Translations under genes and position numbers: made by a program
Notes under the pieces: generated by a model
Databases searched by the model: none
What the model was told of the DNA's origin: nothing
The model's input: only the letters and a program-made list of their open reading frames with translations
Virus record (IMG/VR): IMGVR_UViG_3300017971_000185
Coordinates: 224,694-288,693 of that record
Length of the DNA: 64,000 nt
Origin: a virus
Direction: 5' to 3' (one strand)
Part shown: piece by piece, positions 24,986 through 31,940 of the stretch
How positions within the stretch are numbered: the stretch's first letter is position 1
Layout of the letters: each line of letters opens with the position of its first letter

Positions 24986-26088
24986 GAATTCCGCCACTCC
25001 ACTTCGACTGGTATCGCAAGCACGACTCGTACCAGATCTACGAGATGGGCGAACAAGCGTTGGAGTCGCTGTCGGTTGAGAAATTCCTTGCTGGGTACTC
25101 GACGCAAACCTACGATGACACGTTCCAGAAGTTTGGGCCGACCGCACACAGCACCATGATCTCGATGGTGATGTGGGCGCGTTGCGGACAACATGCTTAC
25201 GTCGTTGGGCCAAAGGTCGCGGATGCCCTGTGCCGTACAAACCTGACAGGCATCAAGCCCAGCATGCTCACGCCTACCCATTCGGTGTTCTACATCGCTC
25301 TCCCTGATTGCCCCTGGGAACAGTGGGGCGGTGCTGAAACGCAGTGGCATCGAGTCACAGGCGTCTACGTCTTGTACACGACGCGAATGAACCGTGAAAC
25401 GATGAAGCCGGAGTTGGGCATCCACTGCGTTGTCTGGGGCGCGCCCAATGAACATTCGCGCAATCCGCTGGACGACATCGTTTACTGGTTTTCGGTTCCG
25501 GTAGGAGAGGCCGAAGGTAGCGACCTGGAAACGCACTATGGCGAAGCGCCCGTTGCCACGGAAGGGGTTTTCGGTGCGTCGGTCGATGAAGCCTTCCAAG
25601 AAGAGTTTTCCTCGACTAACGAGGAGCACAAGACCAAGCAGCGGGAGATGGCTCGCAATGTGTTCCGTCTAGCCGTGAACCTGATTCTCTACATCCAGAG
25701 CGAGGATGCAGAAGTCGAGCTTCTCGACCGAGACCCCGAGCGCAAGAAACTCAGCGCTGCGATCAAGCGGGCCAAGAAGCCAGGCAACAAGAAGAAGTTA
25801 CAGCGGCGGCTAGACAACCTGCCCAAGACGGTCATCCGCTACATCGGTCCGAAGATGGAGCGTAAGCTCGCTACTGCCGAACGCGAGCAAGCCGAGCGGG
25901 AAGTCGGCGCACGGTCTTCGCCAGTGCGCCATCTCGTGCGCCCTCATTGGAATTACTACTGGGTTGGTTCGGGTGAGAACAAGAGACGAGTCAGCCGGTG
26001 GATCGCTCTTTACGAGCGAGGAGTTACTGCTGAGCGCACGGTCACGGTCGTCCGAGAGACGGCCCAGCTAGATAAGGAAAGGACATAG
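24982..26088 (+). CDS. AcrVA2-like anti-CRISPR protein (candidate)
   Basis: This 368-residue protein shares the layout of the AcrVA2 family. A central SVFYIALPDCPW segment parallels SIFLNLPDW in the Moraxella protein. A hydrophobic LILYIQSEDAEVELLDRDPE segment precedes a charged region. The C-terminus has RHLVRPHWNYYWVGSG (H317, H322, W323, Y326, W327) followed by a basic RWI stretch, like HIRRGHWHGYWQGTG...RVRW. AcrVA2 lowers Cas12a by acting on its nascent chain and message. The match is recalled from the family, not searched. It overlaps DUF5662 by four bases. Confidence 0.65.
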   Translation: MRIPPLHFDWYRKHDSYQIYEMGEQALESLSVEKFLAGYSTQTYDDTFQKFGPTAHSTMISMVMWARCGQHAYVVGPKVADALCRTNLTGIKPSMLTPTHSVFYIALPDCPWEQWGGAETQWHRVTGVYVLYTTRMNRETMKPELGIHCVVWGAPNEHSRNPLDDIVYWFSVPVGEAEGSDLETHYGEAPVATEGVFGASVDEAFQEEFSSTNEEHKTKQREMARNVFRLAVNLILYIQSEDAEVELLDRDPERKKLSAAIKRAKKPGNKKKLQRRLDNLPKTVIRYIGPKMERKLATAEREQAEREVGARSSPVRHLVRPHWNYYWVGSGENKRRVSRWIALYERGVTAERTVTVVRETAQLDKERT

Positions 26089-26092
26089 GATC

Positions 26093-26857
26093 ATGGGTTT
26101 TTCAAGTCGAATCTGTAAGCACTGCGGTCACAGCATCCTGAGCCACCATAGCGTTGATGCAGGGATCAACGACTGGATGAAGGATGTGGTCGTTCTGCAA
26201 GCGAATGGGACACGACTCATCGGAGAGCACAATGGCTATCTATCGATCGACTGCGAGTTTGCCGATGAAGTCGGGCCTATCTACGGTGGAGTGTGGGTTC
26301 ACGAGGCATGTTGGGAAGTTGCCGGGAAGCCGAGCTACGACACCTATGATGGCCCAAGCGATGACGCGAGTGATCAAGGCTACTGCTTCGAGGATGGCGA
26401 CCACGACATGATTGATCCACGTGTCACCGATGAAGCGGAGCGTGAGCGGCTGCTGGAAAAGGGGCGAGCAGCACGAGCTAAGCGACGGTATGACGATGCT
26501 GCTCTGAAGGTGTACCGGTGGTTGCACACGGGCTGGAGTTGGGAAGAGGAGCGGGGGGAGCCTTGGCGTCATCGCTTCGGGTACGACTACACTTCCCATC
26601 ATGACGAGAACGGCGAGATCGTGTGCGATGAGACCGGAAAGGCAGAGCGAGATCCCGGTCACTGGCGTGTGAAGGACGATCTCTACCTGTGTGACGGGGA
26701 GATCTTCGAAGGCACCCAAGACGAGTGCGAGGCATGCCTCGCTGCCAAGTGGGAGCACTTCATCGAGAGCGATGAGTGCAAGGCGTACCTGGCTCGTTTC
26801 GAGGAGATGCAGGAGGAAGAGAGACGAGAGCGGGATGCCGCTACGTGTAGTGCATGA
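26093..26857 (+). CDS. unknown protein with N-terminal zinc knuckle
   Basis: The 254-residue protein begins with CKHCGHS (residues 8-14). It has aromatic and acidic stretches, a second cysteine pair (CEACLAAKW) and a charged helical end. It runs 17 bases into the convergent minus-strand gene. Confidence 0.6.
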   Translation: MGFSSRICKHCGHSILSHHSVDAGINDWMKDVVVLQANGTRLIGEHNGYLSIDCEFADEVGPIYGGVWVHEACWEVAGKPSYDTYDGPSDDASDQGYCFEDGDHDMIDPRVTDEAERERLLEKGRAARAKRRYDDAALKVYRWLHTGWSWEEERGEPWRHRFGYDYTSHHDENGEIVCDETGKAERDPGHWRVKDDLYLCDGEIFEGTQDECEACLAAKWEHFIESDECKAYLARFEEMQEEERRERDAATCSA

Positions 26858-27212
26858 AGCGGTCGAGATCTTTGATCGTACCGCGCACCTTGAAGATTGC
26901 TCGTGACGTGTCATCGAGCACGGTCACGAGTTTCTTCATCTCTTTCCACGCCGCTTCTGCCTTGCGCTTCTCTTGAGGAGTGAGGGTTGGTTTGTCCTCG
27001 TCATACGGATCGCGTGCTCCCTCACCAACCAAGCGATAGTGGAGCAGCCCCTCGATGCCGCGGGCTCCTTCATGCGCGTCTCGGATGCCTTTGGACATCA
27101 GGTTGTAGTTGCCCTGGAAAGCCGTTCCAGACTGCTTGAGAAGCCCCAGGATCTTGTCTTGAACCTCACCGGGATTCTCGTGAGCTAGACGGATGAGGGC
27201 TTCGTCGCTCAT
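26841..27212 (-). CDS. LIRLAHENPGEV-module protein
   Basis: The 123-residue protein starts MSDEALIRLAHENPGEVQDK then ILGLLKQ, the shared two-helix module. A helical part follows, with KLVTVLDDTSRAIFKVRGTI. It is the last gene of a four-gene minus-strand operon and overlaps the upstream gene by four bases. Confidence 0.65.
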   Translation of the reverse strand: MSDEALIRLAHENPGEVQDKILGLLKQSGTAFQGNYNLMSKGIRDAHEGARGIEGLLHYRLVGEGARDPYDEDKPTLTPQEKRKAEAAWKEMKKLVTVLDDTSRAIFKVRGTIKDLDRFMHYT

Positions 27213-28201
27213 TTCTCAGTAGCCTTTGTCTTGACGTATTTGATCCACTTGTCGAGAAGGGCCGGAGTGAGCTTGCCGAAGTAGACTTCGTTGCTCACCG
27301 TGAAGTCTTGGATTGCACGACCCGTTCGCTCGCGAACCACCACGCGAAGGGTCCGTTTGGATTCACGGATGAAGGCTCCTACTTTGTCTCGCCAGCCACG
27401 AACGCCCCAGTAGGCATACTTAGTGCCTCCTGCGACGACATCGAGCCCATCGTTGGTCAAGTAGGAGCGAATGGCGTCGGGCGTCATTCCCACGCCGGGT
27501 TTCTTCTTCTGGGCTCGCTTCACTTCTTGGAAGCTGATCGACTGGTAGCGTCCGCTTGGGTACTCCCACGTAACCCAGGCTTCCTTGTCCTTGACGACTA
27601 CATCGAAGATGGTTCCTTTGCCGAAGCGTGAGAGTGCCTTGTAGAGATCGTCAGCGGTTGTCTCGGGCGGCAAACGTTGGGTTCGGCTCTTGGAACCGAA
27701 GGGTCTCCAGTAGGTCCAGCGGCCACCACGACTGGTGCTGGCATCGAAGGGCACCCAGGGAACCTCATGCCGGTAGATGACTTGGCGTAGGTGCTTGTCC
27801 AGTACATCCTGAGCAAACTTCTTGAGATCTGAGTCGGAGTAGCGGCCACTTGGCTTGGGGCCGAAGCGTTGCTTGTAGCGGCCCCAATAGGCTTCCTCTC
27901 GTTGCTCGTGTGTTGGTGTCGGGCGCTTGATCGAGCCGCCGCTCTCGATCGTTTCGCGAGCGACGTTGAGCTTCTGCATCTTGACGAGATCGCCGCCACG
28001 GTCGGGATGGTACTTGAGCGAGAGCTTTCGGTAGGCTCCCTTTACATCTTCGGGTGAGGCGTTAGGGCTGAGACCCATGAAGCGATACGCCTCATCGAGA
28101 GACATGGTGAACGCAAACTTGAGTATCTCAAGAACCTTGCGGCGCACCACACCCGGATGCTCATAGGCAACCCGGATCAGTCTCTTGCGGAACGTGCTCA
28201 C
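27209..28201 (-). CDS. J-domain protein with N-terminal LIRVAYEHP module
   Basis: The 330-residue protein begins with the module (FRKRLIRVAYEHPGVVRRKV). A J domain follows at about 33-80, with HPD at 65-67 inside KLSLKYHPDRGGD. J domains stimulate Hsp70 ATPase, so the protein may recruit host DnaK. The C-terminal 230 residues hold strand-rich repeats of unknown function. It overlaps both operon neighbours by four bases. Confidence 0.8.
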   Translation of the reverse strand: MSTFRKRLIRVAYEHPGVVRRKVLEILKFAFTMSLDEAYRFMGLSPNASPEDVKGAYRKLSLKYHPDRGGDLVKMQKLNVARETIESGGSIKRPTPTHEQREEAYWGRYKQRFGPKPSGRYSDSDLKKFAQDVLDKHLRQVIYRHEVPWVPFDASTSRGGRWTYWRPFGSKSRTQRLPPETTADDLYKALSRFGKGTIFDVVVKDKEAWVTWEYPSGRYQSISFQEVKRAQKKKPGVGMTPDAIRSYLTNDGLDVVAGGTKYAYWGVRGWRDKVGAFIRESKRTLRVVVRERTGRAIQDFTVSNEVYFGKLTPALLDKWIKYVKTKATEK

Positions 28202-28578
28202 TTGGCTCTCTTGAGGTCGCGGGCAAGCACTTCGAGACTGTTCGCCACGTTGTACATGGCGTGATTCGTCTCGTCTACCTCGTCTCTGACCCTTTTCAGC
28301 CTATCTGAGAATTGGGTAGCCACATCGCCCGAAAACCCAACACCGGTTCCACGCGAATCCATGTAAGCCTTCCCGAGCACGTCGAGCATATCGCTCATTC
28401 CCGCACGAGCCTTGTAGATCTTGTTTGCCACGTCCGTCGCAAACTTGATGACTTCTTTTGGAGGGGGATATCTGGATCCGGCTCCTGTCTTCAGCAGCGG
28501 AAGCAGAGCCTCACGAACCTCACCAGGGTTCTCATGAGCGACTCGGATGATTGCCTTGCGGAGATCTTGGTCGTTCAT
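28198..28578 (-). CDS. LIRVAHENPGEV-module protein
   Basis: The 126-residue protein opens LRKAIIRVAHENPGEVREAL then LPLLKTG. The rest is helical (VIKFATDVANKIYKARAGM). It lies between the J-domain gene and the large coiled-coil gene in the same operon. Confidence 0.65.
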   Translation of the reverse strand: MNDQDLRKAIIRVAHENPGEVREALLPLLKTGAGSRYPPPKEVIKFATDVANKIYKARAGMSDMLDVLGKAYMDSRGTGVGFSGDVATQFSDRLKRVRDEVDETNHAMYNVANSLEVLARDLKRAK

Positions 28579-28586
28579 GTTGTCCT

Positions 28587-29993
28587 CTATGCGGCTGCTG
28601 CCTTGTCCATCAAACGGTTGATCTTGCCTGCTGTGGTGAACAGCCCTTTCACCCAGCTAGCAACACTACCAAACAGCTTCTTGGCCTTGTCCCATACCTT
28701 GAGGAGAGCCTTTCCGATGTCCTCGATCATCGGAGAGTACGGAGCGACGCCTAGGTGTGTTGCCGCCACGCGAGCAGCGGAAGTTTCGGCGTCCAACTCG
28801 GAGTTGAATTGAGCCAGCGCAGTGAGCACCTTGTTCGTGATCGCCTGAGCGGATAGCTCTTTCTGGGCCGCCTTGAGTAGGTTTTGGAATTCCTTTTCGA
28901 AGGCAACGGTCGGAGCCTTGTGTGTCGCGTGCCTTTCCGCAGCTTCGCGTACCTTCTCGACACCTTCGGCGGCTTCTCCAAGCTCGCCTTCTAGGGCTCG
29001 CAACTCAGATTCGGCTTTCGCGAGCCACTTTTCACGCTGCGACACCCGTGACCCTGCTGCAATCCCAGCGCGATGCTTCTCGATCTTCGCCTTGGTCTCG
29101 GCAATTCGTCGCTGGAGGCTGTCGATTCCCATCTCGGCTTGCTCTGCTGACACGCCAACGTCATCAATCAAGCCTTCGCTCTTGAGTCGAGCACGAACCC
29201 AATCTTCAATCTGGTCTCCGCCCTTGACCAAGAAGCCCGAGGTTGCTCCGGCTCCGCCGCCGCCTGTGGCATACCCTCCCAGATCGATTCCTTCTTTCTT
29301 GCACTTGTTTCGCCAGTATGCAATCGCAGCCCCGTAGGCTCTCTTGTCGTCATAGTGGAGACCCAGCTTGTCTACGACGTACTTCCAGATCAAGAGAACC
29401 TTGGGATCGAGCTTTCCATCGTTGACCGCAGCAGCGATCCACTTCGGCGGACGATACTGCATCACGGGAACCCGTTGTGTCACTCGCGCGAGAACCGGCA
29501 TTAGTTTCTCGCGGATCTCACCGGGGTTCTCGTAGGCTAGCTTGATTGCGGCTCTGTGGAGATCAGTCATGTCGCTTCCTCGAAACGGGAAGGGTTTTTT
29601 CCGCCCACGGCTTGGGGGCTTGCCTTGTTGAGTCTCGGGCTTTCGGTAGCGCGAGAGCTTCTCGGTCTTGAGTTTGAATTTCTTGCCGATGCCTTGGATG
29701 GCTTTGTACGCCTCGCGAGAAGACCCCTTCGGGATGGAAAGGGTGACGATTACCTCACGCTCTTTGCCCTTCTGTTCCAGGGCGTGGGAGAGGGGACCGC
29801 TGCTCTTGTGGCTCGTGACATCAATCGCCGTGTTTTCTTGCTGTTCGCCCTCATCGTCATGGAATTTGATGGGGGTGTACTCGATTGCCCGGATTGTGTC
29901 TCTGTTGAAGGGAGCATTCCCGACAAACGATACGAACATCTTTTCGACCGCGTACGAGTATCCCGCGTGTTTTTGTGTAGCAGCGGCTTGCAT
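28587..29993 (-). CDS. two-part protein: N-terminal domain fused in frame to a module-bearing coiled-coil protein
   Basis: The open frame spans 468 residues. Residues 1-141 look like a small independent domain ending in a basic linker. Residue 142 is an ATG (29570) with a GAGGAAG site, followed by the module LHRAAIKLAYENPGEIREKL then MPVLARV. The rest is largely coiled coil (KIEKHRAGIAAGSRVSQREK) with a helical C-terminus. The internal start is likely used, giving a 327-residue protein. The upstream part may be a separate gene whose stop was lost, or the true N-terminus. It is the first gene of the operon. Confidence 0.6.
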   Translation of the reverse strand: MQAAATQKHAGYSYAVEKMFVSFVGNAPFNRDTIRAIEYTPIKFHDDEGEQQENTAIDVTSHKSSGPLSHALEQKGKEREVIVTLSIPKGSSREAYKAIQGIGKKFKLKTEKLSRYRKPETQQGKPPSRGRKKPFPFRGSDMTDLHRAAIKLAYENPGEIREKLMPVLARVTQRVPVMQYRPPKWIAAAVNDGKLDPKVLLIWKYVVDKLGLHYDDKRAYGAAIAYWRNKCKKEGIDLGGYATGGGGAGATSGFLVKGGDQIEDWVRARLKSEGLIDDVGVSAEQAEMGIDSLQRRIAETKAKIEKHRAGIAAGSRVSQREKWLAKAESELRALEGELGEAAEGVEKVREAAERHATHKAPTVAFEKEFQNLLKAAQKELSAQAITNKVLTALAQFNSELDAETSAARVAATHLGVAPYSPMIEDIGKALLKVWDKAKKLFGSVASWVKGLFTTAGKINRLMDKAAAA

Positions 29994-30233
29994 GGCGTTT
30001 CATCCGTGTCCTATTGATAGGAGAGATACCGTAGGCAGCCTATAGGCTACCCCTGAGTAGGCCCAGATGGGGAAACGAGCCTGGGACCGCCTGTCCTTGA
30101 TGAACGTCCGATTGAAACACCCTGGAGCAGATCCCGCGGCACGCTGGGAGCCGGAATGGTCCGGTAGTTGGCTCGTCTCACTGCTCCCTGGGCCGCTTTT
30201 CGCGAAATCGTCTATAGCCCGCGGATAGACAGG

Positions 30234-30608
30234 ATGAACCTCCGAGATCAGTGGACCTTCCTGCCTCCGCAGCCGAAGATCGCTCGGGGGATGTCTCGCG
30301 TCGTCAAGATGCCCCTGAGCGTCAGCCTGACGGTGGAAAGCGCCAAGCCCATCGATGAAGCGCCCCGTACCTTTGCGGGGATTCCTGACGGCTCCGAGGT
30401 CTGGGGCGTCAAGGGGAAACTCGATGTGTTTCCCATCATGGGGACGAGCACTCCTCTCCAGGCACTTTTCTACTTGCCGCCGCGAGGAAATCGCCTTTTC
30501 GTGACCGACATCAAGAGCCCAGAGATGGGGCGTTGTGGTGTCGTGATCGTCAGAGCGCTGGATCACCTGCTAGAGCAGGAAGGCACCAAGCTGACCAAGC
30601 TATTCTGA
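30234..30608 (+). CDS. unknown protein
   Basis: A 124-residue strand-rich protein with QALFYLPPRGNRLFVTDIKS. ATG 30234 lies right after a degenerate GATAGACAGG sequence. Earlier in-frame starts are possible. It is flanked by two short intergenic stretches. Confidence 0.55.
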   Translation: MNLRDQWTFLPPQPKIARGMSRVVKMPLSVSLTVESAKPIDEAPRTFAGIPDGSEVWGVKGKLDVFPIMGTSTPLQALFYLPPRGNRLFVTDIKSPEMGRCGVVIVRALDHLLEQEGTKLTKLF

Positions 30609-30646
30609 CGTTTCGGCTGTCCTCGCTCCGCAGGCAGGAAAATGGC

Positions 30647-30674
30647 GTATATACCCGCTAGCCCCTGCGCGGGA
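30647..30674 (+). promoter_or_regulatory. degenerate promoter-like motif
   Basis: GTATATACCCGCTAG, then CCCCTGCGCGGGA, aligns with the consensus at most positions but lacks GTAGA. It ends seven bases before the next ATG. It is weak support only. Confidence 0.3.
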
Positions 30675-30681
30675 GGACAAC

Positions 30682-30984
30682 ATGGCGAAGAAAAAGAAGA
30701 AAGTCAGGCCCATTGACGATCGGATCAAGGAGGCCGAAGCGCAACTGCAAAAGTTGAAGAGTCAGAAAGCCGTCGAGGCGATCAAGGGAACGGAAGAGGA
30801 GAAAATCGTCCGGGCTCTCCGCAAAGCCATCAGTTGCATCGAGCAGTTGTGGGACGATGACGACTTCGACACGACGACCGATCTCAAAGCGCTGGTCACC
30901 GATCTGGATACTCTTGTCACCGACATACTGATGCAGGTCGAGGCCGCCGAGGAGGATGGTGACGATGAGGAGGACGGCGAATGA
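30682..30984 (+). CDS. small coiled-coil protein with acidic tail
   Basis: The 100-residue protein has a lysine-rich start (MAKKKKKVRPIDD), a helical middle (IKEAEAQLQKLKSQKAVEAI) and an acidic tail (EAAEEDGDDEEDGE). GGGAGG precedes the ATG. Confidence 0.6.
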   Translation: MAKKKKKVRPIDDRIKEAEAQLQKLKSQKAVEAIKGTEEEKIVRALRKAISCIEQLWDDDDFDTTTDLKALVTDLDTLVTDILMQVEAAEEDGDDEEDGE

Positions 30985-31020
30985 GACGGGTTCTGTAGGC
31001 GCCGGTTGTGACAAAGACTG

Positions 31021-31218
31021 ATGTGCTGGTCAGGTTGGACAGAGCCACGGCCCATCGAGAGGCTCGCACCAACGCCGATCTGTGGGCTTTGCCACAATCC
31101 CATGGTGTTGGAGGAACAAAGCCCCAAGGGTATTCTCTGGCGTTGTGGGAAGTGTAAGATCAAGGTGTTAATCCCTCCGGTCCCTCGGCCACGACAGTGG
31201 CCTCGTTACTACAGATGA
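31021..31218 (+). CDS. small zinc-ribbon protein
   Basis: The 65-residue protein has CGLC and CGKC knuckles about 20 residues apart, followed by a basic, proline-rich tail. It overlaps the next start by four bases. Confidence 0.6.
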   Translation: MCWSGWTEPRPIERLAPTPICGLCHNPMVLEEQSPKGILWRCGKCKIKVLIPPVPRPRQWPRYYR

Positions 31219-31709
31219 TGCGAGTGCTCATTTACGCCGGTCTTTGTGAGCCCCCTCTGAGCGACGCAGCAGTGCGACGACTCCGAGAGCTAGGCTGGAA
31301 GTACGCCTACCATCCTGAAGAATTCGAGTCGGAGGAGGAGTCATGGCAATACGGCCATGGCATGGTTCTCCAAGGCGACCTAGACCACGGGGGCAAAAAA
31401 GAGCTACAGCGTAGCTATTGCCCACTGGAGTGGAGGGAAGGCCAACGTCACGATCCGCTCGTGCTTCAGGTGTTCGATGAGATGGGCCAGGACATGTTCA
31501 CCGAGAAGCAACAGCACCTAGACGACGGAAGGTCCTTTCCCAACCCCGAGGACCCGTATCCCAGCATCGTGCAGGCGATTGAGATTCCAGACGGGACGGA
31601 GTACGAGATCTATCAGTGGGAAGGTGGCTGGGAATCGATACACGAGAAGCATCGTGTCTGGGGTGTTGATGTGGAGAAGATAGAGGGTTACGTGAAAGAA
31701 GATGCGTAA
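31215..31709 (+). CDS. unknown acidic protein
   Basis: A 164-residue protein starting MMRVLIYAGLCEPPL and continuing with acidic, aromatic sequence (YEIYQWEGGWESIHEKHRVW). Its stop overlaps the next ATG by eight bases. Confidence 0.6.
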   Translation: MMRVLIYAGLCEPPLSDAAVRRLRELGWKYAYHPEEFESEEESWQYGHGMVLQGDLDHGGKKELQRSYCPLEWREGQRHDPLVLQVFDEMGQDMFTEKQQHLDDGRSFPNPEDPYPSIVQAIEIPDGTEYEIYQWEGGWESIHEKHRVWGVDVEKIEGYVKEDA

Positions 31710-31842
31710 ACTCAGTGAAGAACAGTGGCATACGCTCATGTGGTCTGGTCTCTGGCTCTGGATGTCGCCCTCTCAGATCACACGGGAGACGTGTGGCGGG
31801 CGATGGACGATGTGTGGGAAATCCTCGGGTTGGAGCCAGTGA
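31702..31842 (+). CDS. small protein, possibly frameshifted
   Basis: The ATG at 31702 gives MRKLSEEQWHTLMWSGLWLW and stops after 46 residues. A different frame over 31740-31870 reads ALDVALSDHTGDVWRAMDDV followed by WEILGLEPVKFDDEGYP and looks more natural. This suggests that one base was gained or lost. That second frame runs into the restriction-modification gene, making an artificial fusion. Confidence 0.4.
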   Translation: MRKLSEEQWHTLMWSGLWLWMSPSQITRETCGGRWTMCGKSSGWSQ

Positions 31843-31940
31843 AATTCGATGATGAGGGTTACCCAGTGCCAAGCACGTCGTCATCTGCGAGAGTCTCCGT
31901 TGCGCGGACAACGCGAGATCCTCTCATCAGACAGGTCGCT

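Noticed and set aside
31725-31940. Upstream in-frame extension of the restriction-modification protein
   Set aside because: These 72 codons look like part of a preceding small gene and the protein family begins at MPLSWNEIR. I keep ATG 31941.
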